A stretch of 64,000 nt of DNA from Christensenella minuta (lineage in GTDB: Bacteria > Bacillota > Clostridia > Christensenellales > Christensenellaceae), in assembly GCF_003628755.1 (NCBI RefSeq), contig NZ_CP029256.1, positions 2,251,585-2,315,584 of the forward strand, in the 5' to 3' direction. Positions 32,399 to 41,905 of this stretch are shown in pieces. Position 1 is the stretch's first letter, and each line of letters starts with the position of its first letter. The notes below the pieces were generated by a model. The model saw only the letters and a program-made list of their open reading frames with translations. It was not told the DNA's origin and did no database searches. The position numbers and the translations under genes are program-made.

Positions 32399-33862
32399 AT
32401 GGTATACGAAACAAAAAATCCGGCAAACCGCCGCCCTTTGGCGCCTGCCTTTTTCGTCGGGGAGGGAAGTCTTATCAAAAAAGCAAAAACATTCTTTGAA
32501 ACCATCGCGGGACCGTCCGCCTTTCTGCTAAACAGCTCTCTGATCGCCATTCCCTATCTGCTGTTCCTCCAGCTGGCGGACGGGACCAGCCTCACGGCGA
32601 TCCTGCCCCTTGTAATCTTTTATACGCTCCGCATGACGGGTATATTTTTACTGCGCAGCATCCGTGCGGGCGCGGACAGTTATTTTGTAATGATGCTTTC
32701 GCTGGCCCTTGGGGCCGCCGGTGCGCTCTGCGGGGTGCTGGGCGTTTTCTGTTTCCCGTTTTTCACGGCCTCTGCGATCCTTCTTGGGCTTAGTACGGCA
32801 TTCATCCAGCCCGCCTTCACCACCCTGCATTTCCAGCGGCAGGAACAAAACCAAAAGTCCGGTACAGCGGGCAAGCCAAAGAAAAATTTTGCGCCCCTCG
32901 CATTCGCCGCCGTGTTTCTGCTTGCCCTGACGGCCCTGCCCTCTCCCATACGGACGGGCGGCGTGATGCTGCTTTACCTTGTCCTCTTCCTGCTCGCCTT
33001 CTATTCCACCTCCCGCGGCCGGGCGCACGCCTTCCGTTTTATCCATTTAAAAAACGTGACCGTATCCCCGCGGTACGCGGCCGTTTTCCTCGTGTTTTTT
33101 GTTTTGCTGATCGTGCTGCGTATCGCGCGCCTGACCCTTGACGCGCAGGAACTGGACGTTGTGACCATTTGGTTTGCCGTCGCCTTCCTTGCCGCCATGC
33201 TCCTTGTTTGGCTGCGCAGGAAACGGGCCCGGCTGCCCCTATGGCTCAACCTCCTTTCCTTCGCCAACGGCATGTGCGGGAATTTCCTCTTTATCTTCGG
33301 CTCCTTTTATGTCGGCGCCGTTTATGGAATCGGGGAAGCGGCCGCTTACGTATACGTCCCGTTCGTCCTCGGCATGGGCTGTTCGATGGCGTTTGCTTCA
33401 AAGCTATGGCGGCTTGCGGGAAAGGCGTCCCCATTTACGGTGCAGGCCGCCGGCGCATGCGCGGGCCTTGTTTTGCTGATGACGCCCTTTTATTTCCCGG
33501 CCGGCGTTTTTCTCGTCAGCTTTTTCTTCAGCGGCACAAGTTCCCTGCTCAACCGGGAGTATTACCATACGCAGTCCATTCCCACGGACAGGCGGCTCGT
33601 CAGTAAATTTACCATACAGGATATCGGAAGCATAACCTGCCAGTTTATCACCGCCGCCTTCCTCCTCGCCCTTTTCAGTTTTTACCGGCTGCCCTCCGCG
33701 GCGTTTTTCACGCTGACGGAACAGACGGCCCACCCGGAAACGCTGGTCCATGTGGTGCGGATCGTCAGGTTCTGGGGCTGTCTGACCCTTGCGGCGCTCT
33801 ACGCGGGAGTTCTTGCCGCGCGGAAAAAGGGCGCGGCAAGAAAAACGCCCGCAGCGGAATAG
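32399..33862 (+). CDS. MFS-like integral membrane protein; start uncertain
   Basis: A protein of up to 487 residues with about 12 predicted spans and a central cytoplasmic loop (RQEQNQKSGTAGKPKKN), a layout like the major facilitator superfamily, though no signature motif is clear. The substrate is unknown. The start is ambiguous. The ATG at 32399 is 17 nt from the nearest GGAGG. A CTG at 32387 is better spaced. Alternatively GGAGGGAAG sits 7-8 nt before an ATC codon at 32474, after which the chain reads I-KKAKTFFETIAG, a natural-looking N-terminus. It is transcribed divergently from the zinc dehydrogenase. Confidence 0.75.
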   Translation: MVYETKNPANRRPLAPAFFVGEGSLIKKAKTFFETIAGPSAFLLNSSLIAIPYLLFLQLADGTSLTAILPLVIFYTLRMTGIFLLRSIRAGADSYFVMMLSLALGAAGALCGVLGVFCFPFFTASAILLGLSTAFIQPAFTTLHFQRQEQNQKSGTAGKPKKNFAPLAFAAVFLLALTALPSPIRTGGVMLLYLVLFLLAFYSTSRGRAHAFRFIHLKNVTVSPRYAAVFLVFFVLLIVLRIARLTLDAQELDVVTIWFAVAFLAAMLLVWLRRKRARLPLWLNLLSFANGMCGNFLFIFGSFYVGAVYGIGEAAAYVYVPFVLGMGCSMAFASKLWRLAGKASPFTVQAAGACAGLVLLMTPFYFPAGVFLVSFFFSGTSSLLNREYYHTQSIPTDRRLVSKFTIQDIGSITCQFITAAFLLALFSFYRLPSAAFFTLTEQTAHPETLVHVVRIVRFWGCLTLAALYAGVLAARKKGAARKTPAAE

Positions 33863-33916
33863 GGTTCCGCCGGCAGGCGCGTGTCCTTTTCACTTTCGGC
33901 AAAAATACTGCGTTCC

Positions 33917-35212
33917 TCAGTTCCCGCTGCGCATGGCTTCAAGCGGGCTCATTTTCGTTGCCTTGCGCGCCGGGTAAACGCCTGAGGCGATCCCCACCAG
34001 CAGCGCGATGCCGAGCGCTCCGAGCGCCACCCACATGGGAATTTCCACCTTCATCCCTTCGGAAAAAACCATCCCGAGGAAGCTTGTCTGCTCGGTGCCC
34101 GTGTTGATCGCAAGCACCACGATATAGCTGATCCCCAGTCCGACCAGCCCGCCAAGGAGGCCGATCATTGCGGATTCCGTCAAAAAAAGCTGCCGGATCT
34201 TCCGGATCTTCATCCCCACGACCTTCATGATGCCGATGTCCCGCCGCCTTTCGAGTATGCTTGCATACATGGTGTTTGCAATGCCGATGGCGGATACGAA
34301 CAGCGAGATCAGGCCGATGGCAAACAGCTGTCCCTGCTGCCTCCCCTGCTCCTCCTGCATCTGCGAGATGTATTCCGTTTCGCTGTATGTCTGGTACCCG
34401 AGCTTCTTGATCTCATCCATGACGCTTTGCACGTTGTCCATGTCGTCCACGCGCACGATCACCTGCTGGTAGGAATTCAGCGGCACGCCCATATCGTCCG
34501 CAAGCTCCCTGTTGTCCATCAGCATTCGTTTGGCGACGGCAAGGTCCATGTAGATGCTGTTGCTTTCGCTGCTCTGCGCCTTTTTCGTCAGCCCGGAGAC
34601 CGACGCGCGGTAAAGGCTGCCCCGGGGCGCCTCAGGGTCGTCCATGCCGTACCCGAACTGCAGCTCCAGCTCCGTTCCAAGCCAATCGATCTGCGGGGAA
34701 TATTTGCTGAACTCTTCCCAGTCCGCGTAATTGGGCGGGTTTTTCGGATCGACAAATTGCTGTACCGCGTCTCCGCCCACCACCAGCACCGGCATGGTTC
34801 CGCCCTGCCCGAACATCCCGCCCTCCTCAAGCTCGAGGTCCAACACGGCAGGCTCGATCCCCGTTACGCTTATATTCGCCTCATAAGCGCCCGTGCGGAT
34901 CACAGCGGGAACCTGCACCACGGGGGACGCCGCTTCCACATGCTCCATCGCCGCGATGGACTGCACGGTGCTGTCCGTAATCCCGCCGCGCCCCGACACC
35001 GCCGACGAGGAATAATCGTTGATCTCGATCCGCGTGAGCGCCGTGTTGTTTGTCAGCAGTCCCTCGAACTGCTTATAATTGGAATAGCCGATAGACAGCA
35101 TCAGCACGATGCACGCCGTTCCCACGATCACCCCGAGGACAGTAAGGAAGGTGCGGGATTTGCGCCTGCTTAAATGGACCAGGGCCAGTTTGAATAAATC
35201 AGACGTCCTCAT
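33917..35212 (-). CDS. MacB/FtsX-type ABC transporter permease
   Basis: A 431-residue permease with an N-terminal span after a basic start (LSRRKSRTFLTVLGVIVGTA), an extracytoplasmic MacB-like domain (about 50-270), and three C-terminal spans (starting LFAIGLISLFVSAIGIANTM, ending GIASGVYPARKATKMSPLEA). It shares the family's final motif of Pro-Ala-Arg-Lys-Ala followed by PLEAMR. It overlaps the exported CARDB-like gene by 14 nt and would work with the ATPase at 36783-37661. MacB relatives move peptides or lipoproteins away from the membrane. Confidence 0.9.
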   Translation of the reverse strand: MRTSDLFKLALVHLSRRKSRTFLTVLGVIVGTACIVLMLSIGYSNYKQFEGLLTNNTALTRIEINDYSSSAVSGRGGITDSTVQSIAAMEHVEAASPVVQVPAVIRTGAYEANISVTGIEPAVLDLELEEGGMFGQGGTMPVLVVGGDAVQQFVDPKNPPNYADWEEFSKYSPQIDWLGTELELQFGYGMDDPEAPRGSLYRASVSGLTKKAQSSESNSIYMDLAVAKRMLMDNRELADDMGVPLNSYQQVIVRVDDMDNVQSVMDEIKKLGYQTYSETEYISQMQEEQGRQQGQLFAIGLISLFVSAIGIANTMYASILERRRDIGIMKVVGMKIRKIRQLFLTESAMIGLLGGLVGLGISYIVVLAINTGTEQTSFLGMVFSEGMKVEIPMWVALGALGIALLVGIASGVYPARKATKMSPLEAMRSGN

Positions 35213-36671
35213 TGTCTTCCGCTTTCTGCTTTCTGCGTTTGAGGGCGTACCGAATACCGAGGATACCGCCGATGACCGCCCCGAGGATCAGAACCGAAAT
35301 CCACCATTGGCTTTGCGTCTCCGGCTTTTCTTCCTCTTCTTCCTCCTGAGGGGCGTTTATGACAGGCGGATTGATATTGGTCGAGAAATCAAACTCTTGT
35401 GTGGATACCTCCCCGAATTCATCCTCATAAGACAGCGTCATTTTTCCATTCGTGTAGCCGTACTTCGCGTCCGCGCCGCTGGAATCGAGCGTGCTCACAA
35501 ATACGTACAGGTCTCCTTTTTTTGCGGCCCCGCTCTCCAGGTTTCCAAGGAACAGGCTGCCCTCCGGCACCAGCCCCGGCGCCTCGACCTCCGCGCGCAC
35601 ATTGTACACCGTCCCCTTGCCCATGTTCATCACGTTCATGGAGACGGACATCGTATCCCCCGCGTTCACCTCCTGCGGAATCTCCGGCTCGTCGTATTCG
35701 ATGCGGACCGGCTGTTTGACCTGAATCACAATGGATTCGTCCGATGTGACCTCCGTTCCTCCGTCCCCTTCGTATTCGACATGCAGCAATATTTTCTGTG
35801 GCTTGGGCTCCGCCGTCTGCTGCACCATCAGCCTGGTATCGATCGCGGCGCTTTCCTGTTTGGCCACCTTTTTGAAGTAAAAGGAATTGGTCTCCCCCAT
35901 GGGGATGATATCCGCTGTCTCCCCGCTGACCGTAACCTTCATGTTTTTGATCGGCTGGCTGTCGCTCGTATTTTGCAGGGTGACGGAAAGACCGAACTCC
36001 TGTCCGGCGAGTACGGGGGATGGGTTTACGGAATATCCGCCGAGCATAACCTTGGGCTTGGGCTTCGCTTCCCCTCCGCCCGCGCCGCCTCCGCCGCCCG
36101 TACCGCCCGCGGGCGCGTCGGCGTCCCCAGGGTCCTGCGCTGCCGGCGCGTTCGGGTCAATGCCGTCCGTAACCGTAACGTACAGGGTAAACGCCTGCGT
36201 AAACTGTGCGCCGCCCTGTACCTGTCCCTGGACGCTTACCGTCACCGGATAGCGTCCGCTAAGCCTACCCTCCGCGAGCGGCAGGTTTAGCTCCACAAGG
36301 CAGGCCTTCGCCCTGCCCGCCCCATTATTGACCATATGCTCTTTCAGCCCGACTGTCTTATCGTAATTCTGGAACACAAAGGGGGAAGATGAAGCGTCTC
36401 CGAGGTCCACCGTTATGTTGATGCTGCCGCCCTGCAATTCCTGTGCCGGTACGAGCGGAAGGACGATAGAGGCGCTCCCGCCTGCCACGGCGGGCATATA
36501 TCCGCTGCTGTACGGTTGATCCATCCCCGGGTATAGGTTTTCGTTGTCAATGGCAAGCACGGTCCCCGCGTCCTGCGTCCCGGCTGCAGGCGTATCCTCC
36601 GCAGCCAGCGCCGTCCCTGCCGGTAGAACCGTCATGATTACCGCAAGCAGTATAACCAGTCCTTTTCTCAT
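35199..36671 (-). CDS. Exported CARDB/COG1361-like protein with C-terminal anchor
   Basis: A 490-residue protein with a signal peptide (MRKGLVILLAVIMTVLPAG), a Gly-rich linker (GGTGGGGGAGGGEAKPKPK, about 192-210), two Ig-like CARDB domains (VLAGQEFGLSVTLQNTSDSQ and NAGDTMSVSMNVMNMGKG), and a C-terminal span (WWISVLILGAVIGGILGIRY) with a charged tail. COG1361-type proteins are often encoded with MacB-like ABC systems as extracytoplasmic partners. It lies between the ATPase and the permease, consistent with a periplasm-like adaptor. Confidence 0.85.
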   Translation of the reverse strand: MRKGLVILLAVIMTVLPAGTALAAEDTPAAGTQDAGTVLAIDNENLYPGMDQPYSSGYMPAVAGGSASIVLPLVPAQELQGGSINITVDLGDASSSPFVFQNYDKTVGLKEHMVNNGAGRAKACLVELNLPLAEGRLSGRYPVTVSVQGQVQGGAQFTQAFTLYVTVTDGIDPNAPAAQDPGDADAPAGGTGGGGGAGGGEAKPKPKVMLGGYSVNPSPVLAGQEFGLSVTLQNTSDSQPIKNMKVTVSGETADIIPMGETNSFYFKKVAKQESAAIDTRLMVQQTAEPKPQKILLHVEYEGDGGTEVTSDESIVIQVKQPVRIEYDEPEIPQEVNAGDTMSVSMNVMNMGKGTVYNVRAEVEAPGLVPEGSLFLGNLESGAAKKGDLYVFVSTLDSSGADAKYGYTNGKMTLSYEDEFGEVSTQEFDFSTNINPPVINAPQEEEEEEKPETQSQWWISVLILGAVIGGILGIRYALKRRKQKAEDNEDV

Positions 36672-36782
36672 TGCTGTCCTCCTCTGTGTTGCGCCGCGCC
36701 TTTAAGGCGGGCTTTTTCCCGCGCGGACCATTGCCGCAGGGTCCCCGCGGAAGCCTCTTTTGTTTCACCGTTTTTTTCGGCC

Positions 36783-37661
36783 TCATGCGCGCCGTTGTTG
36801 CCGGTCCCGTGCACAGGCCGCTTTTTGCCCGCAGTTCTCCTCGATCTTTACGACCTCCCCGTCCGCGATATACACGATCCGGTCCGCATACCGCGCTTTC
36901 TCCATGTCGTGGGTAACCATCAGGAGCGTCGTCCCGTTTTCCTTCACAATGTTCTGCAGAATCTCCATAATCTGTTCGGCTGTTTCACTGTCGAGGTTGC
37001 CCGTCGGCTCGTCCGCGAACAAAATTTCCGGTTTGGTGATGATTGCCCGCGCAATCGACACACGCTGCTGCTGTCCACCCGAAAGCTCGTCCGGGTCGTG
37101 CGCAAGGTGCCCCGCAAGCCCAAGCGCGGAAAGCACCGCCTTTGCTTCCTTTTCCCGTTTAAGCGGCGGGATGCCGCGCAGCATCAGGGGAAACGCCGCG
37201 TTTTCAAGGGTGGTGAGCGTATCCATCAGGTTGAAACTTTGGAAAATGAACCCCACATGATTAAGACGGAACTCCACAAGGTCGTCCTCTTTCATCTTAT
37301 GGATCGGTTTTTCGCGGATAAACACCTTGCCCGCGGTCGGCTTTTCAAGGCCCGCGGCGAGGTTTAAAAGCGTGGATTTCCCGCTCCCCGAGGTCCCGGC
37401 CACGGCCACAAATTCGCCCCGCCGGATGTCGAGGTCCACGCCGCCAAGCGCCCGGAAGCGCACCTTTTTCGTCTTATATATCTTGACCAGGTTCCTGATA
37501 CTGATAATTGGCTCCGCGTCGTCGCTGCGCCCTGCCGCAGGGGCCGCCTTTTCCGTCTCCGGCGGAATTCCTCCTGCGGGCGCGCCGGAGCTTCCCGCCT
37601 TTTGGCCCGCGGTTTTGCGGCCCGCAAGCCTGTTCCCTGTTTTATTCGTTGCTTCCAGCAT
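36783..37661 (-). CDS. ABC transporter ATPase, MacB/LolD class
   Basis: A 292-residue ATPase with an Ala/Gly/Pro-rich N-terminal extension of about 50 residues, then Walker A GTSGSGKST, the LolD/MacB loop (HVGFIFQSFNLMDTLTTLEN), signature LSGGQQQR and Walker [13 protein letters not shown]. It should drive the FtsX-type permease at 33917-35212. It begins 54 nt after the preceding ABC-2 ATPase gene, inside the same long minus-strand run. Confidence 0.93.
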   Translation of the reverse strand: MLEATNKTGNRLAGRKTAGQKAGSSGAPAGGIPPETEKAAPAAGRSDDAEPIISIRNLVKIYKTKKVRFRALGGVDLDIRRGEFVAVAGTSGSGKSTLLNLAAGLEKPTAGKVFIREKPIHKMKEDDLVEFRLNHVGFIFQSFNLMDTLTTLENAAFPLMLRGIPPLKREKEAKAVLSALGLAGHLAHDPDELSGGQQQRVSIARAIITKPEILFADEPTGNLDSETAEQIMEILQNIVKENGTTLLMVTHDMEKARYADRIVYIADGEVVKIEENCGQKAACARDRQQRRA

Positions 37662-37715
37662 ACTCTTTTCCTTCGCCTCCGCTTCCTTCGGGTTCCGTGC
37701 CGCCCGTAACCGTCC

Positions 37716-38360
37716 TTACCTCACTTCTGTTAAAATCCCGGCGTCCATTTCGCACACCGTATCGCACAGCTCTTCAATGTCGCCCGCGTTGTGGCTCGCA
37801 AGCAGGATCGTCTTTCCCTTCGCGCGCAGCCCTTTGATAAGCTCGCGCATTTCGCGCACGCCCTGTTTGTCGAGGCCGTTGAACGGTTCGTCCAAAACCA
37901 GCAGCGAGGGGTCTTCCATGATGGCCTGCGCAATGCCAAGCCGCTGCCGCATCCCGAGGGAGTATTTGGCGACGTGCTTTTTAAGGTCCGGGTCAAGCCC
38001 GGCCCGCCGAATGGTCTCGCGGATTTCCTTATTTCCAACCCTTCGTTTAAGGGACGCCAGAAGCTGAAGATTTTTAAAGCCTGTAAGTGCCGGCAAAAAA
38101 CCGGGGGTCTCAATGATGATGCCCATGTCTTCGGGAAAATCCATATCCCTTCCTACCTGCTCGTAGTCCACCATGATTTTCCCCTTTGATGGAAACAGAA
38201 ACCCACAGATACACTTGAAAAGCACCGTTTTCCCAGAGCCGTTGTTGCCTACGATCCCGTGGATTTTACCGGCCTCAAAATCGTGGTGCACATCCCGCAG
38301 CACCTCTTCGCCGTTAAAATCCTTGTACACATGCTGGACGCTGATTGAAATATCCTTCAT
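37716..38360 (-). CDS. ABC-2 type transporter ATPase
   Basis: A 214-residue ATPase with Walker A GNNGSGKTV (Val replaces the usual Thr after Thr), signature YSLGMRQR and Walker B LLVLDEPFNGLD. Short length and the YSLGMRQR signature are typical of drug or bacteriocin export and immunity ATPases. It overlaps the upstream permease by four bases, indicating one complex with the permeases at 38357-39262 and 39407-40228. Confidence 0.92.
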   Translation of the reverse strand: MKDISISVQHVYKDFNGEEVLRDVHHDFEAGKIHGIVGNNGSGKTVLFKCICGFLFPSKGKIMVDYEQVGRDMDFPEDMGIIIETPGFLPALTGFKNLQLLASLKRRVGNKEIRETIRRAGLDPDLKKHVAKYSLGMRQRLGIAQAIMEDPSLLVLDEPFNGLDKQGVREMRELIKGLRAKGKTILLASHNAGDIEELCDTVCEMDAGILTEVR

Positions 38361-39262
38361 ACGCTGTTCCCCGTAAAGTTAAAATTATATTTTTTCATCC
38401 CCCGGAGCGCTGCCCAGAACAACGCGGCGGTCGCCGCCCCAAAGATCAGGCAGGTCTGCCATAGCCGCGGGAGCAGGTCGTAGCCAAAATTGTGCATATG
38501 GTACGTCGCCTGGTTTAAGGGCGACATCCATCCCACCGCCACATTGGCCTGATACATCAGCTCCTGCGGCAGGCTGAACATTTGACCGAATATCTGCGGG
38601 TTTAGCAGCAGCCCATACAGGCTGAATAAAAATACGCTCACCACGCCCCAGAACTGCCCCCTGCGGATATTGACCGCGAGCATAATAGACGCCATCAGCA
38701 GCGTGTACAGCAGCATCAGCAAAAAGATGGTTGCCATACAGGCATAGGGCGTGCTCATTTCGAGCGTCTTTACGAACGCGGGCAGGGCAACCGCTTCCCC
38801 CGCCCCCGAATAACCGAGCATTGCCGCCGTTTCGCTCCACTGGTCCCCGATAAACGAGTTGTGGGCGCACAGCGTGGAGGTCGCAAGCAGAATAAACGCC
38901 ATGTAGAGCGCCGTTGCCATACAGATATAGATGATCTGGCCCCAAAGCCACGCCCCGCGCGTAGTGCGCATCAGGTAAAAGGGCGTGCCCTCGCAGATAA
39001 AGGGCATATCCGCAAACAAAAGCACGAGCAGCAGGGAGGAAATGAGGATATTGTTGGCGTCTCCGAACGTCCACACGAACGCCTCTACAAGCTGCATGAC
39101 CGTGCCCTGCTCCTGTGCGAACTGCACCGCCTTGTTCGAGAGCAAAAAACACAGGATAAAGGCCAGTGCAAAGGTCACCGCAATGCGCGGATTGCCTTTC
39201 CACTGCCTGAAATTGTAAACCGCCACAGACCATGATTGGCGCGCCGCAACCCCTGCCGTCAT
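38357..39262 (-). CDS. ABC-2 type permease subunit
   Basis: A 301-residue protein with about six spans (first at AVTFALAFILCFLL). A large loop carries the sequence EGTPFYLMRTTRGAWLWGQI. The ATG at 39262 has GGGGAGG upstream. Coupled by ATGA to the ATPase downstream. Sequence similarity to known ABC-2 permeases is low but context is clear. Confidence 0.82.
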   Translation of the reverse strand: MTAGVAARQSWSVAVYNFRQWKGNPRIAVTFALAFILCFLLSNKAVQFAQEQGTVMQLVEAFVWTFGDANNILISSLLLVLLFADMPFICEGTPFYLMRTTRGAWLWGQIIYICMATALYMAFILLATSTLCAHNSFIGDQWSETAAMLGYSGAGEAVALPAFVKTLEMSTPYACMATIFLLMLLYTLLMASIMLAVNIRRGQFWGVVSVFLFSLYGLLLNPQIFGQMFSLPQELMYQANVAVGWMSPLNQATYHMHNFGYDLLPRLWQTCLIFGAATAALFWAALRGMKKYNFNFTGNSV

Positions 39263-39406
39263 CCTCTTTCCTCCCCCGGGGCCGGGAAACGGGCCTTCGC
39301 GCAGCCACGCCTTCTTTCCGGTCCCGTTTGGCTTCGCCCGTTCACGCCTCCCGGAATCCCCGGTTTTTCACGCTTTCTTTTATTCCCGCCTGTTCTTTTT
39401 ATACCG

Positions 39407-40228
39407 TCACGCATCACGCATTCTCCTTTGCATCAAAAAGCCATAGGAAAGCCCGACAAGGATCGCCAGTTCCCCCACCAGCAGGGCCGCTCCCCAGATG
39501 CCCGCGTTCCACAGCCCGGACGGGTTCAACCATTCCTGCGGGCTCAAAACATAGGCGTTCCGGAAATACCGCTGCGAGAGGATCACGAGCACATAATAGA
39601 AGATGAACGGCGACGCATACGCCATATAACGGCTTTGGGTCAGGGCGGCGAACATCCCGCCGACCAGCGACCATAGCGCTCCCGAAAGAAAAAACAAGAA
39701 CGCCCGGCCCATCAGGTCCGTAAAGGTAAGCTGCGCCGCTGTATCAGCCTGTCCGCCCATTTCCGCCGTCATAGCCATCTCTCCCGCAAGCTTTTCCGCC
39801 TCCTGGGGCATAAGTTCCATCGGCGTAAACAGCAGGGCAAACGCAAAACAGGCGAGAAACACGCCCAAGAAGAGCGCCAGCCCGCCCGAAAGCGCGGTCG
39901 CCGCCACGCGCGAAACAAGGTAGGGCCGTTTGCCTGCGCGCGGAAGATACTCGCGCAAATAACGGCTTTTGTGGTCGTCTACAAAGGCGGTCGTGAAGGG
40001 CAGCGCGGCGAGTATGGGCAGCACCAGCAGCACCACATCCGTTTTCAGCGAGTCGATGGAAAGCTGGATAGAATATCCCGCCGCAAGGCCGTCCTCCATT
40101 TGTCCCTGCAATATGGGCAGAATTTGGCCCGCCACGCCGAAAAATGCCGCCACTGCAAACCCGATGACCGCTGCGATGAACCCCCATGAGCCAAAGGCGC
40201 GTTTTAAGTCTGTCTTCAATGCCTGCAC
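39407..40228 (-). CDS. ABC-2 type permease subunit
   Basis: A 273-residue membrane protein with six spans (first at GFIAAVIGFAVAAFFGVAG, last at LLVGELAILVGLSYGFLM). The start is taken as GTG at 40228 because AAGGAG lies 9 nt upstream; an in-frame ATG at 40267 would overlap the preceding lipoprotein gene. It follows the DUF6034-like gene by 13 nt. A 144-nt gap with no obvious signal separates it from the next permease. Confidence 0.82.
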   Translation of the reverse strand: MQALKTDLKRAFGSWGFIAAVIGFAVAAFFGVAGQILPILQGQMEDGLAAGYSIQLSIDSLKTDVVLLVLPILAALPFTTAFVDDHKSRYLREYLPRAGKRPYLVSRVAATALSGGLALFLGVFLACFAFALLFTPMELMPQEAEKLAGEMAMTAEMGGQADTAAQLTFTDLMGRAFLFFLSGALWSLVGGMFAALTQSRYMAYASPFIFYYVLVILSQRYFRNAYVLSPQEWLNPSGLWNAGIWGAALLVGELAILVGLSYGFLMQRRMRDA

Positions 40229-40241
40229 TTCGCTGTTCTCC

Positions 40242-41885
40242 TTACCCTGCGAGCCCCATTTTCTCATCCTCTTCCATAAACCGCTGTACGCCCGGCATCA
40301 TGATCGGCGATCCGTCCAGCGCGTTGACCATGACCTCCTCGCTGTTGGATTCATATTCGTCCCCATACTCCGCCGTTTCCCGATCCATCGTACTTACGTA
40401 TCCCTGCGCCCTGACATACCAGGCGGGCACCGCCAGCACCTTGTCCGGCTCGTCTTTGACGTTGATATAAGACATCACAAGCTTTGCCTCTTCAACCTCA
40501 AAACGAAATTTGTTTTTGGGAGCATCCTGCCCCGCCGCATCCGGATCCTGCGGCACACTGTACCAGTAAAGATGACCGACAAGGCGCTCTTTGGCCTCGT
40601 CAAACGGTATGATGGCGCTGTCCTGCGCGCTTGTTTCATCGGCCTGCGCCGCATTCGTCCAGGAGAAGTCGCGCACGTTTCCGTCCGCATCGAGCAGCAG
40701 GTACCCGCTTTCCGGATAAAATGGAGCGGAATATCTCCCCTCCAGTGACATTCCCGGCCCCCAGTGCCCGCCGCCCTGCGCAACGCAGGGAATGCCGCCG
40801 CATTCCCGCTGGAATTCGATACAGCAGCCAGGCTGTGTTGGCTCGGTATATTCGTATCCCCATGCACTCGTCAATTTCTGTGTGTTCGGTTCATATACGG
40901 CTTTTTCGCAGTTCTTGACCTGCACCCCCACAATCCCCAGTTCCTTTAGAATCTCCACCGCCTTTTGCTGCATGGCGTCCATGTCGATCTCATTTTTTGC
41001 GTATTTTTCTTTGAGCGAAGCGATACGCGCGGCCTGCTCGTCGAGCCGCTCTAATTCTTCCGAGCGTGAAGGTTCTTCATAGTGCTGGGCCCATTCACGC
41101 TCCTGCGCATTGGCTTTTTCCTGCATTTGCGTTGTGGATTCCGTATTAAAATCCGAACATTCCCTGTAAATAAAATAGGCCGTGCCGTCTGCGGCGTTCG
41201 CGCGCGACGCTGTAATCGTCCGGTTGATCCCATCGTTGCTTTTCACCGCAAGATCAATATAATTCTTACCCTCCTCTGTCGTCGGCCTGCCCGTTTCGTA
41301 ATCGAGCCGATAAGTGAATTTGGTATCCGCAGCTTTCATTTCATTTTCTTCAGGCGCGTTCGCCCAGCCTTCCTCCGCTTCCTTGATATAGCCGTGAAGC
41401 AATTCCGGTTCTTCTCCGTCGCCGCCCGCCTCTGCCTGTGCAAGGCTTTGCTTAAGCTCTAAAATCCGTTCCTCCCAGTCCTCCTTTGTCATAGGGAGGG
41501 GCATCTGGTAAAACTCCGCGTCACTGCCCACAAAATATGCGATCAATTCATCGACGCGCTCCTGGGTCATATCCATTTGCGAAAGCTTCTGCACCGGATA
41601 AACCTCCGCTTCCGGCATCATCACGTCAACATCCGCATTGATAATGAAATCTTCGCTTTTAGTAATGTTCTCTTTCCAGTGCTCCGATGCCTTGTACGGC
41701 ATCGGCTCATAATGCTCTGCAGTTTCCGCCGGACCGTCCGCTTGCTTTATGGCCTCGCTGGGAATATCTTCTTTTTTCTGTACTACGGCCTGCTTTTCCG
41801 GCGTCGCCTGGCAGCCGATAAGCAGCAAGCCGCACAGTATAAAAGCAACTGTTGTTGTCAAACACCTTTTGGTTTTCATTTGCAT
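40242..41885 (-). CDS. DUF6034-like lipoprotein (copy 3)
   Basis: A 547-residue lipoprotein with lipobox LLIGCQ and the family opening ATPEKQAVVQK. The body is Glu/Ala/Tyr rich with conserved blocks shared by all three copies (ADVDVMMPEAEVYPVQKL, QKAVEILKELGIVGVQV, LEGRYSAPFYPESGYLL) and the C-terminal ALDGSPIMMPGVQR. The ATG at 41885 is chosen for the AAGGAGG 4 nt upstream; the next ATG at 41879 is 10 nt from it. It starts 20 nt beyond the stop of copy 2. Function unknown; surface lipoprotein by signal. Confidence 0.8.
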   Translation of the reverse strand: MQMKTKRCLTTTVAFILCGLLLIGCQATPEKQAVVQKKEDIPSEAIKQADGPAETAEHYEPMPYKASEHWKENITKSEDFIINADVDVMMPEAEVYPVQKLSQMDMTQERVDELIAYFVGSDAEFYQMPLPMTKEDWEERILELKQSLAQAEAGGDGEEPELLHGYIKEAEEGWANAPEENEMKAADTKFTYRLDYETGRPTTEEGKNYIDLAVKSNDGINRTITASRANAADGTAYFIYRECSDFNTESTTQMQEKANAQEREWAQHYEEPSRSEELERLDEQAARIASLKEKYAKNEIDMDAMQQKAVEILKELGIVGVQVKNCEKAVYEPNTQKLTSAWGYEYTEPTQPGCCIEFQRECGGIPCVAQGGGHWGPGMSLEGRYSAPFYPESGYLLLDADGNVRDFSWTNAAQADETSAQDSAIIPFDEAKERLVGHLYWYSVPQDPDAAGQDAPKNKFRFEVEEAKLVMSYINVKDEPDKVLAVPAWYVRAQGYVSTMDRETAEYGDEYESNSEEVMVNALDGSPIMMPGVQRFMEEDEKMGLAG

Positions 41886-41905
41886 CCCGCCTCCTTGCCG
41901 CAAGA

